A stretch of 64,000 nucleotides of DNA from Aurantiacibacter marinus (GCF_001021555.1 NZ_LDCP01000002.1:558001-622000), one strand, 5' to 3'; numbered from the stretch's first letter, positions 47,243 through 56,331 are shown. The notes: generated by a model not told the origin, from the sequence alone. Program-made: numbers and translations.

Positions 47243-48484
47243 TCAGTCCGCCGGCATTACCATCGGCACGGGCGGAGCGGGAATTGAATACTCGTCTCCC
47301 ATCACGTTCTCCACACGCTCTTCCATACCTTCGGTAATGGTAAGCGTGTAGGCGCCAGCCGATCCGCCAAGACCGGTTACGCGGATACGCATCATATCAA
47401 GCAGGCCGGGGTGATCTGCCAGCAGGCCAAGATCGACCGGCAGCATCGCGTTGAGCGTGCCCGAACCATCGTCATCCGATGTCGCCACCGCAAAACCGAG
47501 CGGCGTGTCGAAGCCCAGTTCGACAAACGGATCGATGTCCGAACCGAAATCAGGATCGCCGCCTTCGGCTGCGTTCATGCGAATGGTGATCTGCCCGGCG
47601 CCACTGCGGATCGTCGCCAGTGCGGCAGGGCTGAGCTGATACAGGATCGAGCTGGGACGCATCCCGTCTTCCATCCACGGTGAGGAAAGTTCACCCGTTG
47701 CCTCGTCATTCAGGCCGATCATCTGCAACGGCAACTGCGCCATGGCGGTACGGCGTTCACGGACGCGCAGGGTGTAATCGCCCGTGCTTTCGCCATAACC
47801 CATCGCCGCGATGGTGTAGGTGCCTGCTTCTTCAAAAACATGCGTCAACAGCGAATTGAGGCCGTTGCCGCCGTCATCATCCATATTGATCGTCTCGCCA
47901 TCGGCATCGCGCAGTTCGAGATACGGATCGAGCTCACCTTCGGACAGCAGCGCGACTTCGATCATGTCGCCGGCCTGCGCCGTAAACGTGAACAGGTCCG
48001 GTTCACCCTGAACAGTGCCGGTTTCGCGTGACCCGTAGGTTACGGTGCGCGTGACAGGTGCGGTATAGGTGCTGGTGGCAAGGCGCAGGTCGAAACTGCC
48101 GCCATAGGTCTCCCCTTCTTCCACCCATGTCGCATCGAAGCTGTTGACCGAGATTACAATGCGCCGGCCTTCCTCACCGCGAATGCGTACGCGGGAATTG
48201 AGGTTGTCACCGCCGTCATCATCCTCTGCAATCACATCGCCGGTGGCGGCATCGGTGACTGTTACGATAGGATCGAGGTCGGACGTGGACAGCACATCGA
48301 TCTGCATGATCGAACCCGCCGGCACGGTTACTTCAAAGGTGGCCGCCTCGCCATCTACCGTGCCCTGGAAAACGCGGACATCGCTTTGCGCCGCATCAAG
48401 GTTGACCTGAGCACTGGCCGTGGCGGGCGTAAGCATTGCAGCAGCGCCGATAAGCAGTGCCGTCTTGGTGAATCCGAATCTCAT
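47243..48484 (-). CDS. Secreted protein with pre-peptidase C-terminal (PPC)-type domains
   Basis: A 413-residue protein. The start at 48484 gives a clear signal peptide (MRFGFTKTALLIGAAAMLTP, cleavage near ASA-Q), so the longer frame is rejected. Two or three beta-sandwich repeats follow, each with an acidic turn of similar sequence: EDDDGGDNLNSR (about 120), MDDDGGNGLNSL (about 205) and DDDGSGTLNA (about 335). The repeats show FTAQAGDMIEVALLSEGELDPYL and the GTYTIAAMGYGESTGDYTLRV ending, typical of PPC domains, which occur on secreted peptidases and adhesins. There is no catalytic domain here. The role is unknown; binding to calcium or glycans would be consistent with the acidic turns. Confidence 0.78.
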   Translation of the reverse strand: MRFGFTKTALLIGAAAMLTPATASAQVNLDAAQSDVRVFQGTVDGEAATFEVTVPAGSIMQIDVLSTSDLDPIVTVTDAATGDVIAEDDDGGDNLNSRVRIRGEEGRRIVISVNSFDATWVEEGETYGGSFDLRLATSTYTAPVTRTVTYGSRETGTVQGEPDLFTFTAQAGDMIEVALLSEGELDPYLELRDADGETINMDDDGGNGLNSLLTHVFEEAGTYTIAAMGYGESTGDYTLRVRERRTAMAQLPLQMIGLNDEATGELSSPWMEDGMRPSSILYQLSPAALATIRSGAGQITIRMNAAEGGDPDFGSDIDPFVELGFDTPLGFAVATSDDDGSGTLNAMLPVDLGLLADHPGLLDMMRIRVTGLGGSAGAYTLTITEGMEERVENVMGDEYSIPAPPVPMVMPAD

Positions 48485-48567
48485 AGAATATGCCCCTCTT
48501 CGAAGTTGTTTCCCTGTTACTACCGGCGGCAGTCCCGGGTTTCTAGCGCGTTGTAACTTAATCAGTC

Positions 48568-49089
48568 CTAGCCTTGCCATTCATCGCAGAGAAGGCCGAA
48601 CAACCAGGTGTCGCACCAGCCAATGTGCGTTTTCATGGCATGGCGCAAATGCGCCTCCCGCGTGAAGCCAAGGTCCAGCAGCAGGCGCGCGGATGCAGTG
48701 TTGCGCGGGTCAACATCACCAAATATCCGGTGATAGCCATCTGCGCGAAACAGGTGGGTGATCAATGCCGACAGACATTCGCGCGCAATGCCTTGCCCTT
48801 CATGCCCCGGGATCATGATATATCCGATTTCTGCGACACCGGGGCTGCTCTCACTCGTAAACAGCCGAAATACAGGGGCGCCGCCCTTTTTGGGGACTGC
48901 CACCCAGCTTCGCCCTGCACTGCTGTCGAGCAGATATTCGCGCAGCTTGTCCATTTCGTTAAATGGCCCGCGAGACCAGTAACGCATCTGTGCTGCATCG
49001 CTGAAGGCCGGCCAGAAGGCCTCTGTATCGCCTGCTTCCAAAGCACGGCAGACAAAGCGATCGGTGGTCAGCGTTGGCGTGTCAGTCAT
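48568..49089 (-). CDS. GNAT family N-acetyltransferase, RimJ/RimL-like
   Basis: A 173-residue acetyltransferase. It starts LTTDRFVCRALEAGDTEAFW, typical of the RimJ/RimL type, and carries the acetyl-CoA loop EIGYIMIPGHEGQGIARECL (Q/RxxGxG/A form HEGQGIA). DPRNTASARLLLDLGFTREA and a C-terminal WCDTWLFGLL follow. Substrates in this group include ribosomal protein N-termini, aminoglycosides and small amines; none can be assigned here. It is 10 bases after the LysR-type regulator gene in the same direction. Confidence 0.88.
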   Translation of the reverse strand: MTDTPTLTTDRFVCRALEAGDTEAFWPAFSDAAQMRYWSRGPFNEMDKLREYLLDSSAGRSWVAVPKKGGAPVFRLFTSESSPGVAEIGYIMIPGHEGQGIARECLSALITHLFRADGYHRIFGDVDPRNTASARLLLDLGFTREAHLRHAMKTHIGWCDTWLFGLLCDEWQG

Positions 49090-49099
49090 TCAAGATTTC

Positions 49100-49891
49100 T
49101 CAGTTCTGGGTCAAAAACGCCACCAGAGCTTGCACCTTTTTCTGCCGCCATTGCGGGCGCGGGGCGAGTAGCCAGTAGGCGCGGCGGCAGTCTTCGGATT
49201 GTCCGATCACTTCAAGCCGCCCACCCGCCAGCGCATCCTCTACCAAAGGCATTGGCAGGATCGCGCGGCCCATTCCGGCTATCACGGACGACAAGACCTG
49301 CCCGGCATTCCCGACCTGCAATCCAATGGCTGCGCCTTGCGGCGGTTCATACGTGGGCCAGCTGATCCAGATGTCCGGAGCACCCGGAGCGGCCACGGTC
49401 ACGCGGCAGCCCTGAATAAGCTGCGCGCCTTCCAGATCATCGGGGCCGTCCACAAGCCGGATGGCCAGATCAAGATTGCTTTCGGTGAAATCGGCATTTT
49501 CGTCAGCCACCAGCAGGAACTTGGCCTCCGGGTTGGCTTTCTGGAATTCTGCCAGACGCGGTGCGAGCCATTGCGCGTAAAATTCGCGCGGCGCGGCAAT
49601 GGCGAAATGGCTGCTGGACTGGCCAGCCTGCATGCCCTGCACGCTCTCCTCGAACCGAAGGAAGCCTTCGCGCAGGGCATCAAGCCCGGCATCGGCCTCA
49701 TCCGTCAATTCCAGCCCTTTCGACGTGCGCCGGAACAAGACGACTCCCAACACATCTTCCAGCGCGCGAATCTGCTGGCCCACGGCGGCAGGCGTTACCG
49801 CCAGTTCGTCCGCCGCGCGGGTGAAGCTGAGGTGCCGGGCGGCGGCATCGAAAACGCGCAAGGCGTTGAGGGGAAGATGTGTGCGTTTCAT
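49100..49891 (-). CDS. LysR-type transcriptional regulator, GcvA-like
   Basis: A 263-residue regulator. The N-terminal winged helix-turn-helix is LPLNALRVFDAAARHLSFTR then AADELAVTPAAVGQQIRALE, with GVVLFRRTSKGLELT, which is the GcvA subgroup pattern. The effector domain is present but the whole protein is about 30 residues shorter than usual (290-310). It runs to FLTQN without a visible frameshift. Its target is not evident; the acetyltransferase gene 10 bases downstream is the nearest co-transcribed gene. Duplicated ATGATCAAT words in the upstream intergenic region (near 49990 and 50015) could mark an operator, though this is weak. Confidence 0.88.
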   Translation of the reverse strand: MKRTHLPLNALRVFDAAARHLSFTRAADELAVTPAAVGQQIRALEDVLGVVLFRRTSKGLELTDEADAGLDALREGFLRFEESVQGMQAGQSSSHFAIAAPREFYAQWLAPRLAEFQKANPEAKFLLVADENADFTESNLDLAIRLVDGPDDLEGAQLIQGCRVTVAAPGAPDIWISWPTYEPPQGAAIGLQVGNAGQVLSSVIAGMGRAILPMPLVEDALAGGRLEVIGQSEDCRRAYWLLAPRPQWRQKKVQALVAFLTQN

Positions 49892-50130
49892 GTGTCAAGC
49901 TGCACTTAGGCAGGCAAAAGCACCTCGGCAAGCCGCAGCGCACACGATCATACCACGCTGCTTGATCGCAGTGCCGCATCATGATCAATGCCGGCCGTTT
50001 CATACCGGCAACAGTACATGATCAATTTCGCGATCGGCCTGACTGCGATCTTCGCTGAAATGGCGACACCCGCCTTCCGCATAAAGTTTTTTGGACGGCA
50101 ATTTCGATCAAGCGCCGGCGGCGCATGAGA

Positions 50131-50547
50131 TTAAACTGAAGAATCCGCAGGTGCAGCCAACGAGAACATCGGGATCGCCACTTCGAACAGCGTGCCGTCG
50201 TCGTGGGCGAAGGTGTAGAACCCCTCCATAGTGCCCTGATTAGTTGTCAGCTCGCAGCCGGACACATAATCATGTGTCTGCCCCGGCTCCAGCAGCGGAG
50301 TTTCCCCGACCACGCCTTCGCCGTCGACGATGTTCACCATGCCCAGGGAATCGGTGATGCGCCAATGCCGTGTTTTCAGCTGTACGCGTTCATCACGGCC
50401 ATTTTCGATTCGGATATGATACACCCAGAACCACCGTCCCGCGCCGATCCGAGACTGTTCGGGCATGAAATTCACCGCAACGCGCACGGTCACATCTTTC
50501 GTGATCGCAACATGCTGGAACAGGGAAGAGATCGCATCGAAAGCCAT
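50131..50547 (-). CDS. apaG: ApaG family protein
   Basis: A 138-residue immunoglobulin-like beta-sandwich protein. The start at 50547 (MAFDAISSLF) is preferred to a GTG two codons earlier. VTVRVAVNFMPEQSRIGAGR, WFWVYHIRIENGRDERVQLK, TRHWRITDSLG and GPG-like VVGETPLLEPGQTHDYVSGC are characteristic, with EGFYTFAHDDGTLFEVAIPM. ApaG has been linked to cobalt and magnesium efflux in enterics but its biochemical role is unsettled. It lies 128 bases after metZ in the same direction, an arrangement common in alphaproteobacteria. Confidence 0.93.
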   Translation of the reverse strand: MAFDAISSLFQHVAITKDVTVRVAVNFMPEQSRIGAGRWFWVYHIRIENGRDERVQLKTRHWRITDSLGMVNIVDGEGVVGETPLLEPGQTHDYVSGCELTTNQGTMEGFYTFAHDDGTLFEVAIPMFSLAAPADSSV

Positions 50548-50675
50548 GCACACAGCGTAGCGGACTTCACTTGCGCGGCAAAGGGGGCTTTGGCCGATAT
50601 CCTCTACCAGCAGCTTCTATCCGCCGTATCCAGGCTTTGCGGGACCGGATTCAGGCACTTCTCCCTTGCGCGGAC

Positions 50676-51884
50676 CTAAAGCCCGACCTTGCCCAGTGCC
50701 CGGTCGAGATCCTCGATCAGATCGAGCGGGTCTTCCAGCCCGACATTGATGCGCAGCATGCCGTCTTCGATGCCCGCTTCTGCGCGGCCTTCTGCGCCCA
50801 TGTTGTAATGCGTGGTGCTGGCGGGGTGGCACATCAGCGATTTGGAATCGCCGATATTGTTGGAGATATCGATCAACTCCAGCGCGTTGCACAGCGCCAT
50901 CGCCTGTTCCTGACCTGCCGGCGCATGAAAGGCGAAGATCGGTCCGGCGGCGACCATCTGCTTTTGCGTCAGCGCATATTGCGGATGGCTGGGCAGGCCG
51001 GGGTGCAGCACGCGCAGGCCCTTGTCTTCAAGGAATTGCGCGACCAGCACCGCATTGGCGCTTTGTGCAGGCGCGCGCAGGGGCAGTGTTTCCAGCCCTT
51101 TCATCACTACCCACGCGTTAAACGGCGCGCAGATCGGCCCGGTGTTGCGCTGGAACGGGCTGAGATATTCCTCGATCCATGCAGTACTGGAACACACCGC
51201 GCCCGCCATCACGCGGCCCTGCCCGTCCATCAGTTTTGTGGCGGAATAAGCGACAATATCCGCCCCGAAATCCAGCGGACGTTGCAGCACCGGCGTGGCA
51301 AAGGCGTTGTCGACTACCGTCTTGATCCCCTTGGACCGCGCCAGACCGCACACAAATTCCAGATCGACAATGTCCATCGTGGGATTCGCAGGCGTTTCGA
51401 AGAAAAACGCCTTGGTATTGGGCTGCACGGCGGCTTCCCACGCGGCGTTGTCCGTCCCGTCGATCGCGGTGTGGGTGATGCCGAAACGGTTCAGCACATT
51501 GTCAAGAATCCAGCGGCAGGAGCCGAACGCGGCACGGCCTGCAACCACGTGATCGCCTGCGCTGAGCATACATAACAAGGAACCGGTCATCGCCGCCATG
51601 CCGCTCGCCTGCATCAGGCATGCCTCTGCCCCTTCCATCGCGGCGATGCGCGCTTGCGCCATTTCCACTGTGGGGTTTTTGAAGCGGGAATATTGCATCC
51701 CTTCTGCCTCGCCTGCGAAACGCGCGGCGACTTCCTCGGCGCTGTCATAGGCAAAACCGCTGGTAAGATAGAGCGCTTCGCTCGTCTCGCCGTGATGGCT
51801 GCGATTGGTGCCAGCGCGCACAGCCTGCGTGGCGGGACGCCACTTGGCGGTGATGGCGGGATCGGTTCCGGTAGTCTTTTTCAT
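50676..51884 (-). CDS. metZ: O-succinylhomoserine sulfhydrylase
   Basis: PLP enzyme that makes homocysteine from O-succinylhomoserine and sulfide in methionine synthesis. 402 residues from the ATG at 51884; an earlier ATG at 51923 would add 13 residues. Family features are TQAVRAGTNRSHHGETSEAL then YLTSGFAYDSAEEVAARF, SRFKNPTVEMAQARIA, the PLP-binding VVDNAFATPVLQRPLDFGAD and YSATKLMDGQGRVMAG (Lys Schiff base), and C-terminal RINVGLEDPLDLIEDLDRAL. Choice of MetZ over the sister enzymes MetB and MetC rests on overall pattern and gene context. It is divergent from the GT39 gene. Confidence 0.93.
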   Translation of the reverse strand: MKKTTGTDPAITAKWRPATQAVRAGTNRSHHGETSEALYLTSGFAYDSAEEVAARFAGEAEGMQYSRFKNPTVEMAQARIAAMEGAEACLMQASGMAAMTGSLLCMLSAGDHVVAGRAAFGSCRWILDNVLNRFGITHTAIDGTDNAAWEAAVQPNTKAFFFETPANPTMDIVDLEFVCGLARSKGIKTVVDNAFATPVLQRPLDFGADIVAYSATKLMDGQGRVMAGAVCSSTAWIEEYLSPFQRNTGPICAPFNAWVVMKGLETLPLRAPAQSANAVLVAQFLEDKGLRVLHPGLPSHPQYALTQKQMVAAGPIFAFHAPAGQEQAMALCNALELIDISNNIGDSKSLMCHPASTTHYNMGAEGRAEAGIEDGMLRINVGLEDPLDLIEDLDRALGKVGL

Positions 51885-51964
51885 GATGGCGCGGGGTTTA
51901 GGGGCGATGGTGTGATTTGCCAATTGCTCTTGGCCCTGCGCCCATTTATCGAACAGATTATCTT

Positions 51965-53239
51965 ATGAGCGCTCCGCCAGATCATCCCCGCGATCCGTTT
52001 GCCTGGAACATCCTCATCGCGCTTGTCTTTATGGCACTGGCGCTGGTGCGGATCAGCACACCGACCCAGCCATATTTCGATGAAGTGCATTACCTGCCGG
52101 CCGCACGTGCTGTGCTGGATTTGGGCTTTGCGACAAATGTAGAACATCCCCCGCTCGGCAAACAATTGATGGCACTGGGCATCTGGCTGTTTGGTGACGG
52201 GCCTTTCGGCTGGCGCGTTTTCAGCGTGATTTTCGGCGCGCTCGCCCTGTTTGCAGCGATGCGGGCGGCGTGGTTTTCCAGCCAGACGCGCGCCGCCAGC
52301 CTGCTGACAGGTCTGTTTGTCAGCACCAACTTCCTGCTGTTCGTCCATGCCCGCATTGCAATGCTCGATGTGTTCATGGTCGCTTTCATCATGGTCGCGC
52401 TGTGGATGTTTGCCGGTGCCGTGCGGGAGAACGAAACAGGGCGCTGGCGGCTTGTGATCAGCGGCGTTGCGCTCGGCTGCGCGATGGCCAGCAAATGGAA
52501 TGCCATACCGCTCGCCGTACTGCCCGGCCTCGCCTTCTTCGGCGCCAGGCTTGCAGCGGGTCGGCGGCATTTCCTGACCTCTCGCCGCGGTTGGCCGGTC
52601 GCAGGCATTCCTTTGTGGGAAGCGGGTATCTGGCTCGGGCTGCTACCTTTGGCGGTCTATGCCCTTACCTTCTGGCCGTTTCTGTATTGGTCGGTTCCGT
52701 CAGGCAATTCGACCGGGCTGATCGACCTGCACCAGCACATGCTCGCGCTGCAAACGCAGGTGCCGCAGGGGCATCCTTATCAAAGCGAATGGTGGCAATG
52801 GGTCAGCAACAGCCGTTCGATCTGGTATCTTTACGAATTTATCGACGGGGCGCAGCGCGGCGTCATGCTGATCGGCAATCCGGTGACCATGTGGTTCGGC
52901 CTGCTGGCCATGGGCTGGTGCGCATGGGAAGGCTGGCGGACAGGGCGCAAGGATATGCTGGCGCTGGTATTGCTTTTTCTCGTCAGCCTCGCCCTGTGGA
53001 TATTGGCGCCCAAGGCGGTACAATTCTACTTCCACTACTTCCTGCCGGGAATGTTCATAAGCGGCGCGATGGCGCTGGCCGTAGAGCATTTGTGGCAACG
53101 CGGGGAACGCTTGATTCCCATCACACTGGCGGTCGCTGCTGCGGGGGTATTCATCTACTGGTTTCCAATCCTGACCGCTGCACCGTTGGACGATCCACAG
53201 GATTTCCTGCGCTGGGCATGGATAGGCGGATGGCGTTGA
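51965..53239 (+). CDS. GT39-family protein/lipid mannosyltransferase-like membrane protein
   Basis: A 424-residue polytopic glycosyltransferase of the dolichyl-phosphate-mannose-protein mannosyltransferase type. The start at 51965 (MSAPPDHPRDPFAWNILIAL) is chosen because the upstream part of the frame reads across the metZ promoter region. PYFDEVHYLPAARAVLD has the catalytic-loop acidic pair; VEHPPLGKQLMALG with FGWRVFSVIFG and ASKWNAIPL follow. About nine to eleven helices are seen. Substrate would be a polyprenyl-phosphate sugar, which the DPM1-GtrA fusion encoded at 54056-55222 could supply. Acceptor unknown (protein, lipid A or glycolipid). Confidence 0.88.
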   Translation: MSAPPDHPRDPFAWNILIALVFMALALVRISTPTQPYFDEVHYLPAARAVLDLGFATNVEHPPLGKQLMALGIWLFGDGPFGWRVFSVIFGALALFAAMRAAWFSSQTRAASLLTGLFVSTNFLLFVHARIAMLDVFMVAFIMVALWMFAGAVRENETGRWRLVISGVALGCAMASKWNAIPLAVLPGLAFFGARLAAGRRHFLTSRRGWPVAGIPLWEAGIWLGLLPLAVYALTFWPFLYWSVPSGNSTGLIDLHQHMLALQTQVPQGHPYQSEWWQWVSNSRSIWYLYEFIDGAQRGVMLIGNPVTMWFGLLAMGWCAWEGWRTGRKDMLALVLLFLVSLALWILAPKAVQFYFHYFLPGMFISGAMALAVEHLWQRGERLIPITLAVAAAGVFIYWFPILTAAPLDDPQDFLRWAWIGGWR

Positions 53240-53323
53240 GCTTTGCCGGATAAGGACGTTGGCGGGCGCTGTGCCTGATGGCGCGGCCGTGCTATGGCGA
53301 TCTTTTACAAATGGGGGGCGACC

Positions 53324-53473
53324 ATGATTGATCACGACATGCCGAAAGCTCTTAAAGTCTGGACGACTCCGGCCTGCGTGGATTGCGACAAGACCGCTAC
53401 CAGCATCAGCGCTGCGGCAGGCCCCGCCGGATTCGACGGCGGCGCTTTTCCAAACAGCTACGCAACCAGCTGA
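53324..53473 (+). CDS. Putative 49-aa peptide resembling a RiPP (lasso-type) precursor
   Basis: A 49-codon ORF preceded by GGGGGG five bases upstream. The peptide has KALKVWTTPACVDCDKTAT in its first half, which resembles the W/YxxP...T leader motif recognised by RiPP RRE proteins. A Gly/Ser-rich core-like C-terminus follows (AAAGPAGFDGGAFPNSYATS), with a CxxC in the leader. No lasso cyclase, protease or RRE gene lies in this window, so it would be an orphan. It is too short to prove coding from codon usage. The alternative is a non-coding spacer between the GT39 gene and the convergent lipoprotein gene. Confidence 0.35.
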   Translation: MIDHDMPKALKVWTTPACVDCDKTATSISAAAGPAGFDGGAFPNSYATS

Positions 53474-53514
53474 TCCAGAATTATCCGCCCGGCACCACCT
53501 GATATCGGCGGAGC

Positions 53515-53552
53515 GAAAATAGCAAAGGCGGGCAGCCCGAAAGCAGCCCGCC
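53515..53552 (-). terminator. Terminator of the small lipoprotein gene
   Basis: Minus-strand GGCGGGC pairs with GCCCGCC around a 12-base loop, followed by UUUGCUAUUUU. It lies 24 bases past the stop of the lipoprotein gene. Confidence 0.8.
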
Positions 53553-53575
53553 TCGCCGGATTGGGTGGTACGTAA

Positions 53576-53977
53576 TTAAGCCTGCGGCGAAACGGTCACG
53601 ATTTCGCCATCATCAGACGTGGCTGTGAAAGTTCCGGTTTCGTCAGGTTCGCTTTCGGTCCAGCATTCAGGTTCGGAGCCCTCTTCGATGCTGGTGAAGC
53701 AGGTTTTCCCGTCGACGATGGCCCATGTGGATTCCTGCACCACATTGCCTTCTGCATCCATGCTCTGAGAAGTACCGTCGGCGTTCAACATGGACGTTCC
53801 GATGGAGCCGTCAGCCATGGTTACGGAATACGTGCCAGCAGGACTGCCATTTCCGGTTGTCATCGCCGGTGCTTCCGCCTCAACAAGCGCCTCGTCGATT
53901 ACGGCTTCTTCTTCTGCAGCCGGTTCGGCGCAGGCAACAAGCGCCAACGGCGCGGCAAGCATGATAAGTTTTCGCAT
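53576..53977 (-). CDS. Small acidic lipoprotein
   Basis: A 133-residue protein from the ATG at 53977 (GGGGGAAATTG upstream). The N-terminus MRKLIMLAAPLALVACAEP has a lipobox LVAC, so it should be anchored through Cys16. An acidic linker (EEEAVIDEALVEAEAP) leads to a domain rich in Thr, Ser, Gly and Asp (AGTYSVTMADGSIGTSMLNA) with two Cys (GKTCFTS, EPECWTE) that could form a disulfide. Similar small lipoproteins are common in sphingomonads without an assigned function. Confidence 0.8.
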   Translation of the reverse strand: MRKLIMLAAPLALVACAEPAAEEEAVIDEALVEAEAPAMTTGNGSPAGTYSVTMADGSIGTSMLNADGTSQSMDAEGNVVQESTWAIVDGKTCFTSIEEGSEPECWTESEPDETGTFTATSDDGEIVTVSPQA

Positions 53978-54055
53978 CAATTTCCCCCAGGGATCGGCGC
54001 GACCCGAGCTGCGGGCAATACCATCATATGCGGGGGAAATGAAGGACCACGCGAA

Positions 54056-55222
54056 TTACCGGAAACGGCCCCAGACAAATTTGCTGGAAAGCGCATAATT
54101 CCAGACAGATGCGATCACCACGCCGACAAGTGCCGCGCTCCACCACAGCATGCCCTGCTCTTCCAGCACGGTGGCCACAGCGACGTTGGCGAAAGCCCCG
54201 ACCGAGCACGCTCCGCAGAATTTCAGCCAGCCCCAGAACATGCCGTCCGCTCCGCCAAGCTTCTTGTCGCGGTAAGTCAGCATGTTGTTGAGCCAGAAGT
54301 TGAATGTCATCGCCACCATTGTCGCGATGGCCTGCGCCCAGCCGAAAGCGACCGTTTGCGGCCAGTAAATCGCGGCCAGCACGGCCATATGGACGAAGAC
54401 GCCCAAACCCCCGACCATGCCGAACAGGACGAAGCGTGTTGGCAGCCATTTGCCGAAATAGCGTTCAGCCAGGCCCGCAATGAAATCGAGCACGACGCCG
54501 TGATCAAGTTTGCTTTCCCCGGCGAGACGTTCTGCGAATTTCAACGGGAATTCCTTCACTTTCAGACGCGGCTGGGCAGTCGCGAGAATGTCGAGCATGA
54601 TCTTGAACCCTATGCCCGAAAGGTTTTCAGCCTGTTTACGCAGTTGATCAGTACGCAGCAGGAAAAACCCGCTCATCGCATCGGTCAATTCCGTACCTGT
54701 CAGCTTGCGGGCGAGCGCATTGGCAACTTTGCTGCCTTTCTCCCGCCCTTTGGAGGACAGACCATCGGCATTGCCGCCCACGGCGAACCGGCTGGCATAG
54801 GCCAGGTCAGCCTCACCCGATTTCACCGCGGCCAGCATATCGACAAGCAGCGCGGGATCGTGCTGGTGATCGGCATCCATAACCGCCACATAAGGCGCAG
54901 CGGTGGCGCACATGCCTTCGATGGCAGCACTTGCCAGGCCGCGCCGTCCGATGCGCTGGATCACGCGAATACGCGGATCGCTGCGCCCGATGCGGCGCGC
55001 TTCTTCGGCGGTACCATCATGCGAATTGTCATCGACAAACACGGCTTCCCAGCCGGCAGGACCAAGGGCTTTTTCAAGCCGTTCTACCATTGGGGCGATA
55101 TTGTCCCGTTCGTTCAGCGTGGGCAAAACGATGGCGAGGTCCAACGGAGCTGTCGCTTGCGCCTTCGCCAAAGCGGCGACGCTTTCTACCTGCTGCCGGA
55201 AATCATTGTGACTCATGTGCAT
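54056..55222 (-). CDS. Dolichol-phosphate-mannose-type GT2 transferase fused to a GtrA flippase domain
   Basis: A 388-residue fusion. Residues about 25-245 form a GT2 transferase of the DPM1 type: LAIVLPTLNERDNIAPMVER, VFVDDNSHDGTAEEARRI, YVAVMDADHQHDPALLVDML (DxD-like metal site) and DAMSGFFLLRTDQL. The remaining 140 residues form a GtrA domain with four helices (FVLFGMVGGLGVFVHMAVLA, MVAMTFNFWLNNMLTYRDKK and beyond). The first part should transfer a sugar to polyprenyl phosphate and the second move it across the membrane. It pairs well with the GT39 enzyme two genes away. The start may be two codons later at 55216. Confidence 0.92.
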   Translation of the reverse strand: MHMSHNDFRQQVESVAALAKAQATAPLDLAIVLPTLNERDNIAPMVERLEKALGPAGWEAVFVDDNSHDGTAEEARRIGRSDPRIRVIQRIGRRGLASAAIEGMCATAAPYVAVMDADHQHDPALLVDMLAAVKSGEADLAYASRFAVGGNADGLSSKGREKGSKVANALARKLTGTELTDAMSGFFLLRTDQLRKQAENLSGIGFKIMLDILATAQPRLKVKEFPLKFAERLAGESKLDHGVVLDFIAGLAERYFGKWLPTRFVLFGMVGGLGVFVHMAVLAAIYWPQTVAFGWAQAIATMVAMTFNFWLNNMLTYRDKKLGGADGMFWGWLKFCGACSVGAFANVAVATVLEEQGMLWWSAALVGVVIASVWNYALSSKFVWGRFR

Positions 55223-55268
55223 GCACCCGCATTACGGGGAATTGTTAACCATAAGGTTACCGTACCGA

Positions 55269-56330
55269 TTATTTCAGCCGTCCCAGAACGGCATCGCCAA
55301 TGGCCCTGGTACCCGCCGATCCGCCCAGATCCGCACCCAGAATGCCGTCGTCCAGCGTCTTTGCCACTGCGGCCTCTATCACCGCAGCGTCATCCTCGCG
55401 GCCCAGCGAATGGCGCAGCAACATGGCAAGGCTGAGGATCATTGCAGAAGGATTAGCAGTACCCTGCCCGGCAATATCGGGCGCGCTGCCATGGATAGGT
55501 TCATACATGCCGAACGTGCCGAATTCTGTTTGCCGTTCTCCCAAGGCCGCGCTGGCGAGCAGGCCGATGGAGCCGACACACATACTGGCCTGATCAGACA
55601 ATATATCACCGAACAGATTGCCGGTGACCATCACATCGAACTGGCCCGGATTGCGCACCATCTGCATGGCAGCATTGTCCACATACATGTGGCTGAGCGT
55701 GACATCGGGATATTCAGCGGCGGTTTCCACCACTACATCGCGCCACAACTGGCTGGTTTCCAGCACATTCGCCTTGTCCACGCTGCACAGGCGTTTCTTG
55801 CGGCCTTGCGCGGCGCGGAAGGCGACATGGGCGATGCGGCGCACTTCGTCCTCATTATAGGACATGATGTCATAACCTTCGCGCACGCCATCAGGCGTGG
55901 TGCGCATTCCCTTTTCGCCGAAATAGACATCGCCATTGAGCTCACGCACAATCAGCACGTCGATTTCCCGCGCGATTTCGGGCCTCAGCGCAGACATGTC
56001 CTCCAACCCGGCAAACATGGTGGCCGGGCGCAGATTGGCGAACAGGCCGAGCGCACTGCGCAGGCCAAGCACCGCCTGTTCAGGCCGCAAATGGCGTTCC
56101 AGATTGTCGCAAGCCGGATCGCCGACCGCGCCGAACAGCACGGCATCGGAAGCGCGGGCCATTTCCAGCGTTTCTTCCGGCAGAGGATGACCGTGGCGCT
56201 TGTAGGCCGCGCCTCCCACATCGCCCTCGAACAACACCAGTCCGGGCAATGAGAGCGCATCCAGCACACGCCGCGCCTCCGCCATGATTTCCGGGCCGAT
56301 CCCGTCCCCTGCAAGCAATGCGATTTTCAT
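55269..56330 (-). CDS. leuB: 3-isopropylmalate dehydrogenase
   Basis: NAD-dependent step of leucine synthesis, 353 residues. [40 protein letters not shown] (LeuB-specific loop), [16 protein letters not shown] and the [20 protein letters not shown] motif with catalytic Asp residues, then [18 protein letters not shown], are all seen. It starts one base after the recO stop, so the two form an operon. leuC and leuD are not in the window. Confidence 0.97.
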   Translation of the reverse strand: MKIALLAGDGIGPEIMAEARRVLDALSLPGLVLFEGDVGGAAYKRHGHPLPEETLEMARASDAVLFGAVGDPACDNLERHLRPEQAVLGLRSALGLFANLRPATMFAGLEDMSALRPEIAREIDVLIVRELNGDVYFGEKGMRTTPDGVREGYDIMSYNEDEVRRIAHVAFRAAQGRKKRLCSVDKANVLETSQLWRDVVVETAAEYPDVTLSHMYVDNAAMQMVRNPGQFDVMVTGNLFGDILSDQASMCVGSIGLLASAALGERQTEFGTFGMYEPIHGSAPDIAGQGTANPSAMILSLAMLLRHSLGREDDAAVIEAAVAKTLDDGILGADLGGSAGTRAIGDAVLGRLK

Positions 56331-56331
56331 G

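Noticed and set aside
50571-51575. 334-codon plus-strand ORF opposite metZ
   Set aside because: Fully antisense to a clear PLP enzyme gene; the protein is His/Arg-rich with no family features.
53328-53522. 64-codon ORF in a second frame over the RiPP-like ORF
   Set aside because: Ser/Arg/Pro-rich without pattern and no ribosome binding site; the 53324 frame fits better.
55215-56252. 345-codon plus-strand ORF opposite leuB
   Set aside because: Antisense frame of a well-supported gene; no motif.
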